DNA of 64,000 nucleotides from positions 1 to 64,000 of the forward strand of contig NZ_JAUSTI010000019.1 in the NCBI RefSeq assembly GCF_030812775.1, given 5' to 3'. Shown in pieces: positions 50,131 through 59,822 of this stretch. A program made the translations under genes and the position numbers. Every line of letters begins with the position of its first letter. Position 1 is the first letter of the stretch. The DNA is from Paenibacillus tundrae (GTDB taxonomy: Bacteria > Bacillota > Bacilli > Paenibacillales > Paenibacillaceae). The notes beneath the pieces were generated by a model. The model was not told the origin of the DNA. It made no database searches and saw nothing but the letters and a program-made list of their open reading frames with translations.

Positions 50131-51143
50131 AACGACTGGGACGTCAAACTTGGAAATTTGAAAATCGTCCACGTATTGTCGGCAGGGCTGCTGTTGTTGG
50201 ACCTGACGAAGGACAAGGACCGCTCGCATCTGACTTTGACTATGTATACGACAATCTGGAGATTGGCGAGAAGACATGGGAGAAAGGGGAGCGCAAGCTA
50301 TTAGAGCAGGCAACTCAACTGGCATTAGTCAATGCGAATATTACCAAAGAAGAGCTTCAGTTTTTCATTGGTGGAGATCTCATGAACCAGATCATCAGTA
50401 GTTCGTTCTCAGCTCGTAAGCTAGGAGCACCCTTCCTCGGTGTGTTTGGTGCATGCTCAACCTCCATGGAAAGTTTGGCACTGGCTTCTCTCATTGTGGA
50501 TTCTGGGGGCGGTGACTACGTTCTTGCAGGAACGGTCAGTCACAACTGTACCGTAGAGAAACAGTTTCGTTATCCGACCGAGTATGGGTCACAGAAGCCG
50601 CCTTATGCACAGTATACCGTCACAGGTGCAGGCTGCGGAGTTGTATCCCGAACAGGAGAAGGGCCTGTCATTACACACGCAACGATCGGTCGTGTTATGG
50701 ATTTGGGCATTAAAGACCCATTCAACATGGGAGCAGCTATGGCACCTGCGGCTGCGGATACGTTGGTTTCTCATTTCCGTGATACAGGGCTTGAGCCGGG
50801 TTATTACGATCTGATTGTTACAGGAGATCTTGCTTCGGTTGGACTACCGATCACCAAAGAACTTTTGCATAAAGAAGGTATTCCAATGGAACAAACGGTG
50901 TTTAACGACTGTGGATTGATGATTTATGACCGTGAGAAACAGCCTCAGGTTGTGGCAGGGGGAAGTGGTTGCGGATGCTCCGCATCAGTTACCTATGGGC
51001 ACATTTTAAACCAAATGCAAAAGGGCGATTTAAAACGTGTTCTGGTGGTAGCTACGGGAGCTTTATTGTCACCGCTATCTTACCAGCAGGGTGAGAGTAT
51101 TCCTTGTATTGCACATGCCGTTTCCATCGAGAAGGAGGGTTGA
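50127..51143 (+). CDS. spoVAD: Stage V sporulation protein AD
   Basis: 338 residues, thiolase-like fold. Starts by ATGA overlap with spoVAC. Landmarks: RPRIVGRAAVVGPDEGQGPL, GACSTSMESLAL (thiolase-type Cys position), VSHNCTVEKQFRYP, and GGSGCGCSASV near 290. SpoVAD binds dipicolinic acid and helps its uptake into the forespore. Typical length and neighbours. Confidence 0.95.
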   Translation: MKRLGRQTWKFENRPRIVGRAAVVGPDEGQGPLASDFDYVYDNLEIGEKTWEKGERKLLEQATQLALVNANITKEELQFFIGGDLMNQIISSSFSARKLGAPFLGVFGACSTSMESLALASLIVDSGGGDYVLAGTVSHNCTVEKQFRYPTEYGSQKPPYAQYTVTGAGCGVVSRTGEGPVITHATIGRVMDLGIKDPFNMGAAMAPAAADTLVSHFRDTGLEPGYYDLIVTGDLASVGLPITKELLHKEGIPMEQTVFNDCGLMIYDREKQPQVVAGGSGCGCSASVTYGHILNQMQKGDLKRVLVVATGALLSPLSYQQGESIPCIAHAVSIEKEG

Positions 51144-51145
51144 AA

Positions 51146-51496
51146 ATGCAATTTCTATGGGCATTTATCGTTGGCGGCTTAATCTGTGTCATTGGACAGC
51201 TTCTTATGGATGGGGTCAAGCTGACACCAGCACATACGATGAGTACGCTGGTGGTTGCAGGTGCTGTGGCTGATGCCTTTGGTCTTTACGATCCACTGGT
51301 GAAATTTGCTGGTGCTGGTGCTTCCATTCCCATTACGAGTTTTGGTAATTCCCTAGTTCATGGAGCATTAACCGAATTGGAGAAAGAAGGCTGGCTTGGT
51401 GTAATTACCGGTATCTTCGATCTAACTGCAGCGGGGATCTCCGCAGCGATTATCTTCTCATTTCTTGCGGCACTTGTTGTTCGTCCAAAAGGGTGA
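51146..51496 (+). CDS. spoVAE: Stage V sporulation protein AE
   Basis: ATG 51146 behind AAGGAGGG, two bases after the spoVAD stop; 116 residues. Membrane protein with FIVGGLICVIGQLLMDGV, the AGAGASIPITSFGNSLVHGA motif related to SpoVAC, and a C-terminal helix. Corresponds to SpoVAEB, a channel component in DPA movement. Confidence 0.93.
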   Translation: MQFLWAFIVGGLICVIGQLLMDGVKLTPAHTMSTLVVAGAVADAFGLYDPLVKFAGAGASIPITSFGNSLVHGALTELEKEGWLGVITGIFDLTAAGISAAIIFSFLAALVVRPKG

Positions 51497-51546
51497 TCGT
51501 TGCGATGGTACAGGGCAGTACGGGCAGATAGAAAAAAAGAATTTCC

Positions 51547-51585
51547 AAAGAGGCTTCGGATATCTCTTATCCGGGTCTCTTTTTG
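51547..51585 (+). terminator. Terminator of the spoVA operon
   Basis: AAAGAG-GCTT-CGGAT pairs with ATCCG-GGT-CTCTTT over a short loop, then TTTTT. Confidence 0.8.
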
Positions 51586-51715
51586 TCGTATTCATGCGTG
51601 AATAGCGGTGAATCAGACGGCTAGAAACAAATTGTGATTCTCTTCGAGTGTACTCGCGCTCATGGATCATGTACAATAAAAGGAAATCTGTATGCTTTTT
51701 TAGGAGGTTAGACAT

Positions 51716-52672
51716 ATGCCTGTGCGCAAAGAGTCGATCCAAATCATTTCAGCAGTCCGTTCTAATCTAGAATCTTGCATAATGGGGAAATCCTTTGAAA
51801 TTCAACTTTTGCTCACAGCTTTGCTTGCAGGCGGCCACGTTTTAATTGAAGACGTACCGGGAACAGGCAAGACACAACTGATCAAAGCCTTATCCAAATC
51901 GATGCGCGGCGAATACCGACGTATTCAATGTAATCCAGATATTTTACCGAGTGACATTACGGGTGTATCCGTATTCCACCCACGTGATGAGCGCTTTTAC
52001 TTCCGTCCAGGTCCAGTCATGACGAACATATTGCTAGCAGACGAGATTAACCGAGCGACAACGAAGACTCAATCGGCGTTGCTTGAGGTTATGGAAGAAC
52101 GCAGTGTAACGGTAGACGGAGATACGTACGATTTGCCACATCCGTTTATGCTCTGTGCTACGCAGAACCCGATTGATTTTGAAGGAACATATACATTGCC
52201 GGAGGCACAACTAGACCGGTTTATGTTGAAAATAAGCCTTGGTTATCCAGATAAGGATATCGAGAAAACACTGCTGAAGCAGCATCAGTCGGGTCAACCG
52301 GTTGACCGACTCGAGTCGGTGACTCACATGGATCAGATCTCTGCGATCCAGCAGGAGATCAAGGAAGTATTTATAGGTGATCCAGTGATGGATTATTTGC
52401 TGGATGTTGTTCGTACCACACGCTCCCATCCATCCGTATTGCTCGGTGCCAGTCCGCGGGCGGCCATTTCATTTATGTCAGCGGTAAAAGCCTTCGCCTT
52501 CCTTCAGGAACGGGACTATGTGCTTCCGGATGATGTGAAGACGATGGCGCCATATGTCATCTCTCATCGGATTGTGCTACGTCCTGAGGCGAGACTGGAT
52601 AGCATGAGTTCTGAAGCCGTTCTGAACTCTGTACTTCAGCAGATACGTGTGCCCGTTTCTATGGGACAATAG
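51716..52672 (+). CDS. MoxR-type AAA ATPase
   Basis: 318 residues with AGGAGG before ATG 51716. Walker A EDVPGTGKTQL, Walker B NILLADEINRA, sensor CATQNPIDFEGTY and LPEAQLDRFML, and the arginine-finger area ASPRAAISF. MoxR ATPases act as chaperones with DUF58/VWA partners. The next two genes (DUF58 and transglutaminase) form the usual three-gene operon whose target is unknown. Confidence 0.93.
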   Translation: MPVRKESIQIISAVRSNLESCIMGKSFEIQLLLTALLAGGHVLIEDVPGTGKTQLIKALSKSMRGEYRRIQCNPDILPSDITGVSVFHPRDERFYFRPGPVMTNILLADEINRATTKTQSALLEVMEERSVTVDGDTYDLPHPFMLCATQNPIDFEGTYTLPEAQLDRFMLKISLGYPDKDIEKTLLKQHQSGQPVDRLESVTHMDQISAIQQEIKEVFIGDPVMDYLLDVVRTTRSHPSVLLGASPRAAISFMSAVKAFAFLQERDYVLPDDVKTMAPYVISHRIVLRPEARLDSMSSEAVLNSVLQQIRVPVSMGQ

Positions 52673-52675
52673 TTT

Positions 52676-53923
52676 ATGAAGCCGCTTTTGAGTACCGTCA
52701 AAAGAGGGATACGGCACCCCCGCGTTTGGAGCATCGCGGCGGTGTGGATGTGCTGCCTTGCATATGTTCTATTTCAAGGTGGAAAGACATCCATCATGTT
52801 ATTATCAATGGTTACCCTGCTCTGTCTGTACCTTGCCATTGCTGGTTTTAGTGGTGTAAGACGCGCTAAGGGAGCCAGGGCATTGTCATCAGGTCAGGAT
52901 CATGAAGAATTGCTACATGCAGGTGATCAGGTTCAAGTTCAGCTTCGAGTGAACATTCCAGGATTTCTGCCACTTCCTTATGTGGTCGTGCGCGAGATGC
53001 TGCATCGCCACAACGGTGAATCATGGTCGTTCCGTGAGAGCCTAATTCCCAATATGAGGGGCGTTGGTGAGCTGTCGTTTCAGACACCGCCGCTCGAACG
53101 TGGAAAATATGTATTTTCCAAAACGGAATGTTCAAGTGAAGATATTTTCGGACTGATTGAGCATCGCGGGACGTTTAAGGCCAAGGGCGAATTTCGAGTG
53201 TTACCACGAACTGTGTTTATCCCCTACTGGCAGTTATATGATCGCAAATCACGATTATCTGGGCCGCAGACAGCACAGACGCGCTCACGCCGAGAAACAA
53301 CCCAGATTAATGGTGTCCGCGACTATGTCTACGGGGATCGTCTCTCTCGCATTCATTGGAATGCCACAGCGAAGACCGGTTCATGGAAATCGAAAGAGTT
53401 TGAGCACGAATCTGTGCCCAAAACCGTTTTGGTTATCGATGCACTGGCAGCCAGCTATGAACAGAGTGAAACATTTGAATTAGCGGTGTCCACTGCAGCC
53501 TCTTTATTGGAATACGGTTCAAGAGAGCGGATGGGGATGGGATTGATGACCTTGTCTGATAAGAACACATTCCTCGCACCTAGCGAAAGTCTCATTGACC
53601 GTCAGAAGATGATGCATCATCTGGTGGACATTCAATACAACGGGCAGGATCGTCGCTTGCTTCCGGGTGTAGAGAAGCTTGGGCGTCAGTTGCCGCAAGG
53701 AGCTTATTTCGTTTTGATTTCACCTCAGAAGGATGAGAAGGTATTAGAATTGTTAAGATGGGCGGATACCCGTGGGATGACACCTTGTCATGTTCTAATC
53801 GATCCTCAAGGCTCTCGTCAGAGCGCAGAGTGGTCTGCCATGCTGCGTGGTAGAGGTACAAGATCCTTCACGGTGGCCCATCTTCAGGAGCTCCCAACGG
53901 TTATGGGGGGAGGTTCCGCATGA
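52676..53923 (+). CDS. DUF58-containing membrane protein
   Basis: 415 residues. Two N-terminal membrane helices (RVWSIAAVWMCCLAYVLF and TSIMLLSMVTLLCLYLAIAGF), then a soluble part with the DUF58 motif GDRLSRIHWNATAKTG and SWKSKEFEHE (about residues 220-242), and a VWA-like C-terminal half. Starts 3 bp after the MoxR stop and overlaps the transglutaminase gene by ATGA. Confidence 0.9.
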   Translation: MKPLLSTVKRGIRHPRVWSIAAVWMCCLAYVLFQGGKTSIMLLSMVTLLCLYLAIAGFSGVRRAKGARALSSGQDHEELLHAGDQVQVQLRVNIPGFLPLPYVVVREMLHRHNGESWSFRESLIPNMRGVGELSFQTPPLERGKYVFSKTECSSEDIFGLIEHRGTFKAKGEFRVLPRTVFIPYWQLYDRKSRLSGPQTAQTRSRRETTQINGVRDYVYGDRLSRIHWNATAKTGSWKSKEFEHESVPKTVLVIDALAASYEQSETFELAVSTAASLLEYGSRERMGMGLMTLSDKNTFLAPSESLIDRQKMMHHLVDIQYNGQDRRLLPGVEKLGRQLPQGAYFVLISPQKDEKVLELLRWADTRGMTPCHVLIDPQGSRQSAEWSAMLRGRGTRSFTVAHLQELPTVMGGGSA

Positions 53924-56133
53924 ATACAACAGGCAAACAACTGGCATCTGGCAAAAGATCGTGGTATCAAGCCGCATCGCTGCTATGGATCTTTCTGATT
54001 GCAATGCAGTGGCTCTCGTTTACCAAGGAATCGTGGTATAACGAGACGACCTCTTTGGTATTGTGGACGCTGGCAGCTATGAGTGTACTTGAAGTGATTT
54101 TGCCATTTAAGCTTATCTATCGCACAATCATTAAAGCGATTGTTCTTATCTATATTTTGCATAAAACCTTAATTGATTACTCTGTGTATATTCCTTATGG
54201 TTCATTTATGGATCGGGTGGAGCAATTTATCTTTCACTCTAATCCATATATCTGGTTTTCCCTATGTGCCTGGGTCATGCTTGAAGCTGCATTACGCTTG
54301 GTGAATACAACTCGGCGTATCCTAGTATTCTTGGGTATTAATATTGTATCCATGGGAATTCTGGATTCTTTCACTCAGATTTCCTTGTGGATTGAGGTTG
54401 CTTGGGTGATGTTTGCAGGTATGGGTTGGTTAGTATGTCAGCACTTCCGCAACTTTCAAGTGTATTATCCACAAGGCTGGAAGCGACTCATTCGGTATCC
54501 ATACAAAATCATTGCCAATATCGCCATCATTTTTTCTCTTATTATTGTAGCAAGTGTGAATATGCCGGAAGTACCGCCTACGCTGACAGATCCATATACA
54601 GCATGGCGTAACTATACCGGAACTTCGACCAGTCAGGCTGGCAATGGAACGCTCGATATTCCAAATTCAACAGAGTCTGGATATAGTCGTGAAGATAATC
54701 AACTTGGCGGCGGTTTTAACTTTGACTACACCCCTGTGATGTCTGTACAGACCAATGAGCGTAGTTACTGGCGTGGGGAGACTCGTGAAGAGTACACCGG
54801 AACAGGCTGGGATGACCGTAGACGAGCCTCGACGGAAGAGGTACAGCCTGGCGAAACGTTGGAGAATGATGATGCAGGTAGTGGGAACACGAAACAAGTG
54901 ACGCAAAAAGTAACGATGCTGAATGATACGGTCTATCCGATTATGTTTGGAGCGTACTCCATTGCAGAGGTCACATCCATTGATGGACAGACGGAGTCTA
55001 ATCGAATGCTCTGGAATCCTGAGCAGGCTGAGTTGCTGCTGATGACAAATCGACAACAACCTCAGTATCCCAAAACGTATACAGTCGTATCTGAAGCACC
55101 GGTGGTTGTAGAGGATGAGCTTCGTACCAAATCTTTTGACGATCTGTACGGAAGTAATCCAGCCGACGATATGTATTTACAGTTGCCGTCCCGTTTCCCG
55201 GATCGAGTTACGGACTTAGCAAACGAAATTACGGCTTCTGCAAATACTCCGTATGAAAAAGTAGCATTACTGCAAAACTATTTACAAACTAATTTTGAAT
55301 ACACCAATAATCCAGATTTATCCCGGAAAGTGAGCAGTGACTTTGTCGAAGGATTCCTGTTCGATGTTATGGAGGGTTACTGTGATTACTTCTCCACAGC
55401 TCTAGTCATGATGGCGCGTTCTGAAGGGATTCCTGCTCGCTGGGTTAAAGGTTATGCACCAGGACAATTATCTCTCAACTCAGACATGCAGGCACCTCGT
55501 CAACCTGGCTCTGAGATTGAGACCACCTATACAGTAACCAATGCAGATGCTCACTCTTGGGCTGAAGTTTACTTTGGTGAGTATGGATGGATTCCAGTTG
55601 AAGCGACACCAGGCTTTGATATGCCTTTGTTAACAGAGGCACCTGATGTGCAGCCGGTTGACGAGCCTGAAGAGCAGCCAGAAGAAGAGCCGGTGCAGGA
55701 AGAAGAACAGACACCTGTATCTGAGCAAGCGACATCTGGTGTACCAACATTCGTCATTTGGATGGCTGTAGCCATCCTGATCGCATGGGTTGCCTACATG
55801 TTCTGGCGGAACCGCTTCTCTCTTCGTTTCTTGTTGCTTCGTCTACGAACAGGCGAGCCGCTTACACCAGAACAGAAGGTTGTAGCTGAAACGGAACGCT
55901 GGATTCGTTATGTGAAACGCAAAGGCTTAACCCGTAGTGGGGATGAAACGCTGCGTGAATCAGTTAACCGCTGGAGCCAGTCTGTACCAGCATCTGCAGT
56001 CACGCTGCATGAACTGTTAGCATGGTTTGAACGCACGCGTTATAGTCCAGCATCTGTAACTTCAGATGATTGGAAGGCAGTGTATGAGACAGCCTTGAAG
56101 CTACGGAAGGAACTCAAAGCGGAACGGGCGTAA
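53920..56133 (+). CDS. Membrane transglutaminase-like protease homologue
   Basis: 737 residues. About six N-terminal membrane helices (to ~residue 205), then an extracytoplasmic part with the transglutaminase core: EGYCDYFSTALVMMAR (Cys), NADAHSWAEVYF (His) and GWIPVEATPGF (Asp-like region). A Glu/Pro-rich linker (EEQPEEEPVQEEEQ), another helix (VIWMAVAILIAWVAYMFW), and a cytosolic DUF4129-like tail follow. It completes the MoxR-DUF58-TGase operon seen in many bacilli, with a proposed envelope role. Confidence 0.92.
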   Translation: MNTTGKQLASGKRSWYQAASLLWIFLIAMQWLSFTKESWYNETTSLVLWTLAAMSVLEVILPFKLIYRTIIKAIVLIYILHKTLIDYSVYIPYGSFMDRVEQFIFHSNPYIWFSLCAWVMLEAALRLVNTTRRILVFLGINIVSMGILDSFTQISLWIEVAWVMFAGMGWLVCQHFRNFQVYYPQGWKRLIRYPYKIIANIAIIFSLIIVASVNMPEVPPTLTDPYTAWRNYTGTSTSQAGNGTLDIPNSTESGYSREDNQLGGGFNFDYTPVMSVQTNERSYWRGETREEYTGTGWDDRRRASTEEVQPGETLENDDAGSGNTKQVTQKVTMLNDTVYPIMFGAYSIAEVTSIDGQTESNRMLWNPEQAELLLMTNRQQPQYPKTYTVVSEAPVVVEDELRTKSFDDLYGSNPADDMYLQLPSRFPDRVTDLANEITASANTPYEKVALLQNYLQTNFEYTNNPDLSRKVSSDFVEGFLFDVMEGYCDYFSTALVMMARSEGIPARWVKGYAPGQLSLNSDMQAPRQPGSEIETTYTVTNADAHSWAEVYFGEYGWIPVEATPGFDMPLLTEAPDVQPVDEPEEQPEEEPVQEEEQTPVSEQATSGVPTFVIWMAVAILIAWVAYMFWRNRFSLRFLLLRLRTGEPLTPEQKVVAETERWIRYVKRKGLTRSGDETLRESVNRWSQSVPASAVTLHELLAWFERTRYSPASVTSDDWKAVYETALKLRKELKAERA

Positions 56134-56153
56134 TTATCGCCTGTCCCGTTTTT
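56123..56153 (+). terminator. Terminator of the MoxR operon
   Basis: AACGGG(CG) pairs with CCCGTT, followed by TTT and a T-rich stretch. It overlaps the stop codon region. Confidence 0.6.
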
Positions 56154-56242
56154 CCTTTTTTCCAGCGCTCCAAGCGTTGTATGCATTTTCAGGAAAGACG
56201 GATTTGTGATATAGTGTGTCGTATGAAACTGAGGTGACTTCT

Positions 56243-56770
56243 TTGTTTAAAATGTTAATGCCCAAGCTGCGAGTAGACACAGTTTTTGACATTAATCTGG
56301 AAGAGCTGTACGCTCAAGGCTATCGTGGAATAATAACTGATCTCGACAATACGCTTGTTGGAGCTAAAGCCCCTGATGCAACGCCAGAACTGATTGAATG
56401 GTTTGCACGTGTGAAAGAGGCAGGCTTCAAACTGATGATTGTGTCCAATAACAATTTGAATCGTGTATCCTTGTTTGCTACGCCACTGGATATCCAGTTT
56501 GTGCACAGTGCACGCAAACCATCGAATGCACCGTTTCGTAGAGCAATGAAAATGATGGAGCTTACTCCAGATAAAACGATTGTGGTAGGTGATCAGATGT
56601 TAACCGATGTATATGGAGGTAACCGGCTAGGGCTTTATACCGTGCTGGTGTTACCCATCTCCATCGGTGATGAAGGATTCATGACCCGCTTCAATCGACG
56701 CGTGGAACGGATTGCTCTAACGAGTTTACGCAAGAAAGGCTTATGGCTTGAGGAGGAAAATAAGAAATGA
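56243..56770 (+). CDS. yqeG: YqeG-family HAD phosphatase
   Basis: TTG 56243 is chosen because GAGGTGA (56231-56237) fits it and YqeG proteins start with a short M-x-K-x-x-x-P-x-L stretch, here MFKMLMPKLRVDTVF; 175 residues. HAD motifs: TDLDNTLVG (catalytic Asp pair), IVSNNN, ARKPSNAPFRRA (Lys) and VVGDQMLTDVYGGN. Predicted phosphatase, in Bacilli linked to phosphatidylglycerophosphate or ribosome-related functions. First gene of the conserved yqe cluster, overlapping yqeH by ATGA. Confidence 0.92.
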   Translation: MFKMLMPKLRVDTVFDINLEELYAQGYRGIITDLDNTLVGAKAPDATPELIEWFARVKEAGFKLMIVSNNNLNRVSLFATPLDIQFVHSARKPSNAPFRRAMKMMELTPDKTIVVGDQMLTDVYGGNRLGLYTVLVLPISIGDEGFMTRFNRRVERIALTSLRKKGLWLEEENKK

Positions 56771-57894
56771 CAGACACGCATAACGGCAATCTTGCCGTAA
56801 GATGCAGCGGATGCGGGGTGCATCTGCAAACAGAAGATCAGGATAAACCCGGATTTATCCCTGAGAAGGCGCTGGATCGTGAACCGGTAATATGCCAGCG
56901 TTGTTTCCGTATCAAAAATTATAATGAATCATCATCAGTAACCGTTGACCAAGACGAGTTCCTAGCATTGCTGAGCCAGATCGGGGATAAGGATGCGCTT
57001 GTTATCCATATCGTTGATTTGTTTGACTTTGACGGTAGCGTAATCTCTGGCCTCCAACGTTTTGTCGGTAACAATCCGGTATTACTTGTAGTAAACAAAA
57101 CGGACTTGCTACCTAAAGTAACAAACTGGAATAAGGTTCGAAACTGGGTGCAAAAGCAGGCTAAGGAGCAGGGACTGCGCACTGTGGATGTGTTGCTCGT
57201 GAGCGCTAAGCAAAATCAAGGCTTCGAACGTCTCCTTGAATTGGTAAGCACTTATCGTGAAGATCGTGACGTTTACGTGGTCGGGGGCACTAATGTGGGT
57301 AAATCTACATTGATTAACCGACTGATTCGTGACTACAGTGATCTGGAACAAGAACTGACAACATCCCGTTACCCAGGAACAACACTGGATATGGTGAACA
57401 TTCCATTAGAAGATGGAAAGTTTATTATTGATACACCTGGGATCGTATATCCATGGCGTTTCAGTGAGATCGTATCTCGCAAAGACTTAGCTGCGATTAT
57501 GCCGGACAAGCCGCTTAAGCCTGCCGTATATCAATTAAATCCAGGTCAAGCGCTGTTCTTTGGCGGTATGGCTCGTTTCGACTTCGTAGAGGGTGATCGT
57601 CAGTCCTTTACATGTTTTATCAGCACAGCGCTGAATATTCACCGGACGAAGCTAGAACGCGCGGATGAATTGTACCGTGATCATCTAGGAGAGTTGCTTA
57701 CCCCGCCAACACGCGAAGGTGCTTCGGAGATGCCAGAATGGACTCGTCATGAGTTCCGTATCAAACGTGGAAGTCAGTCCGATATCTTTATCTCCGGTCT
57801 AGGCTGGGTTAAAGTGAACGGAGACAATGGGGCTCTCGTAGCTGTTCATGTACCTAAAGGTATCCGAGTACTTGTTCGTCCTTCTCTGATCTAA
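56767..57894 (+). CDS. yqeH: Ribosome biogenesis GTPase YqeH
   Basis: 375 residues. N-terminal zinc finger (CSGCGVHLQ ... CQRCFRIKN), then a circularly permuted GTPase order: NKTDLLPK (G4) near 110, LVSAKQ (G5), GGTNVGKSTLINRL (G1) around 173, and DTPGI (G3) near 222. YqeH is needed for 30S subunit assembly. It overlaps yqeG by four bases. Confidence 0.95.
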   Translation: MTDTHNGNLAVRCSGCGVHLQTEDQDKPGFIPEKALDREPVICQRCFRIKNYNESSSVTVDQDEFLALLSQIGDKDALVIHIVDLFDFDGSVISGLQRFVGNNPVLLVVNKTDLLPKVTNWNKVRNWVQKQAKEQGLRTVDVLLVSAKQNQGFERLLELVSTYREDRDVYVVGGTNVGKSTLINRLIRDYSDLEQELTTSRYPGTTLDMVNIPLEDGKFIIDTPGIVYPWRFSEIVSRKDLAAIMPDKPLKPAVYQLNPGQALFFGGMARFDFVEGDRQSFTCFISTALNIHRTKLERADELYRDHLGELLTPPTREGASEMPEWTRHEFRIKRGSQSDIFISGLGWVKVNGDNGALVAVHVPKGIRVLVRPSLI

Positions 57895-57934
57895 TCAGGT
57901 CAGTAACATATTCATCAGATCGGAGGCGGACGCG

Positions 57935-58804
57935 TTGTCTGAACAAAAGAAAACCACGACTTCACTTCCAGTGTTGCTGGGCGTTATGGGTAATCCTATT
58001 GCTCATTCCAAATCTCCAGCTATGCATAATGCAGCTTTAAAGGCCGCAGAAGTGAATGGAATCTATATGCCACTCCATGTTCATCCCGAACAATTGCAGG
58101 CAGCGGTTAGAGGCATTGTTGCTCTGGGGTATCGCGGTGTGAATGTCACCATTCCTCATAAGGAGCAGGTTATGTCTTATCTGGATGAGATCGATGAGAG
58201 CGCACGGTTGATTGGTGCAGTGAATACCATTGTCAATAAGGACGGAAAGCTGATAGGCTATAATACGGATGGCATTGGTTATGTACGGTCACTTAAGGAA
58301 GAAGCTGTGCCTGACCTTGCAGGCAAACGGATCGCTGTGCTAGGTGCAGGAGGAGCTGCTAGAGGAGTCATATATGCACTGGCTCTAGAGAAGCCTGAAC
58401 GCATTCACATATTGAATCGTACAGCCGAGCGAGCCATTGAACTCGCTTCGGATCTGCGGGCTCATGGATTAGGTGAGATTACAGGCAGTGGAATGGCGGA
58501 AGCGGCGGCTGTGCTTGCTTCCGCTGATATTGTCATTAATACAACGGCTGCGGGGATGCATCCCCATGTGGATGATGTTCCGGTAGATCCTGCACTGATT
58601 CGTGTAGACGCAGCCGTAAGTGATCTCATCTATAATCCACTGGAGACACGTCTGCTGCGTGAATCACGCCTACGTGGATGTACGGTGCATGGTGGTCTGG
58701 GGATGTTTGTATATCAGGGCGCAGTGGCTTTTGAACATTGGTTCGGCATCCAGGCTCCTGTGGAGACAATGAGACAAGCGGTACTAGACAGCTTCGATAA
58801 GTAA
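57935..58804 (+). CDS. aroE: Shikimate dehydrogenase
   Basis: TTG 57935 behind CGGAGGCGG; 289 residues. Motifs: GNPIAHSKSPAMHN, NVTIPHKEQVM (catalytic Lys), GAVNTIVN, GYNTDGIGY (catalytic Asp), the nucleotide loop GAGGAARGVIYAL and QGAVAFEHWFG. It converts 3-dehydroshikimate to shikimate with NADPH. Position after yqeH is conserved in Bacilli. Confidence 0.96.
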   Translation: MSEQKKTTTSLPVLLGVMGNPIAHSKSPAMHNAALKAAEVNGIYMPLHVHPEQLQAAVRGIVALGYRGVNVTIPHKEQVMSYLDEIDESARLIGAVNTIVNKDGKLIGYNTDGIGYVRSLKEEAVPDLAGKRIAVLGAGGAARGVIYALALEKPERIHILNRTAERAIELASDLRAHGLGEITGSGMAEAAAVLASADIVINTTAAGMHPHVDDVPVDPALIRVDAAVSDLIYNPLETRLLRESRLRGCTVHGGLGMFVYQGAVAFEHWFGIQAPVETMRQAVLDSFDK

Positions 58805-58928
58805 AATAAGTAACAAGCAAGGTTAAGTGAATAATAAATAATGACACTAAAATATAATTGAACAGCCAAGCCTGACAGAGACTCTTCTGTCACTGGCGTG
58901 TGCTGAGCATAAGGAGTATGGAGTATTC

Positions 58929-59219
58929 ATGTTAACAGGTAAACAAAAACGCTTTTTGCGTTCACAAGCACATCATCTAACCCCAGTGTTTCAGATCGGT
59001 AAAGGTGGCACAAACGATCATCTGTTCCGTCACATTGAAGATGCGATCGAAAAACGCGAGTTGATGAAAGTTCAAATTTTGAACAACAATCTGGATGATA
59101 AAAACGAAATCGCGGCAGAACTTGCTCGTGAGACTGGCAGTGAGCTTGTACAAGTGATTGGTGGCACGATTGTCCTGTATAAGGAATCACGCGACAACAA
59201 ACAAATCGAACTTCCTTAG
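58929..59219 (+). CDS. yhbY: YhbY-family RNA-binding protein
   Basis: 96 residues, the CRM domain. It begins LTGKQKRFLRSQAH and contains the FQIGKGGTND RNA-binding GxxG-type loop and a KVQILNNN strand. AAGGAG at 58912-58917. YhbY/YqeI associates with pre-50S ribosomes. Follows aroE as in B. subtilis (yqeI). Confidence 0.93.
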   Translation: MLTGKQKRFLRSQAHHLTPVFQIGKGGTNDHLFRHIEDAIEKRELMKVQILNNNLDDKNEIAAELARETGSELVQVIGGTIVLYKESRDNKQIELP

Positions 59220-59231
59220 GATGGTGACATC

Positions 59232-59822
59232 ATGAAGATTGGTATCATGGGTGGGACATTCGATCCAATCCATATGGGACATCTGTTGGCCGCTGAAGCT
59301 GCGAGGGATTCCCATGCACTGGATGAAATCTGGTTCATGCCCTCCCATGTTCCACCACACAAGCGTGGAGCCGGGGCTTCGGGGCAGCAACGTCTGGATA
59401 TGACGGAAGCGGCGATCCAAGATGTACAGCAATATGAGATGCTGGATATTGAAATGGAGCTTGGTGGCGTATCTTATACAATCGACACGATGAAGGAGCT
59501 ATGGAATCGTTATCCAGAGCATGATTTTTACTTTATCATTGGTGCAGATATGGTCAACTATCTACCCAAATGGGAACAGATCGAGGAGCTTGCAGCACGC
59601 TTGACCTTTATCGGAGTAGGCAGACCCGGCTTTCAGCTTCATCTGGATGACTTACCCGATGAGCTACAAGATAAAGTATTGCTGGCAGAGATGCCGCTCG
59701 TCGACATATCATCCACTGCCGTACGTAAACGTCTTGCGAAGGGACAATCGGTACGTTTCATGATTCCTACTGCAGTTCATGAATATATTGTAAGGAGCGG
59801 TTTATATGGCACTAAGCCGTGA
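59232..59822 (+). CDS. nadD: Nicotinate-nucleotide adenylyltransferase
   Basis: 196 residues. Motifs: MGGTFDPIHMGHL (nucleotide-binding H-x-G-H), FMPSHVPPHK, FYFIIGADM and ISSTAVRKRL. It makes deamido-NAD from nicotinate mononucleotide. Overlaps yqeK by 17 bp. Confidence 0.96.
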   Translation: MKIGIMGGTFDPIHMGHLLAAEAARDSHALDEIWFMPSHVPPHKRGAGASGQQRLDMTEAAIQDVQQYEMLDIEMELGGVSYTIDTMKELWNRYPEHDFYFIIGADMVNYLPKWEQIEELAARLTFIGVGRPGFQLHLDDLPDELQDKVLLAEMPLVDISSTAVRKRLAKGQSVRFMIPTAVHEYIVRSGLYGTKP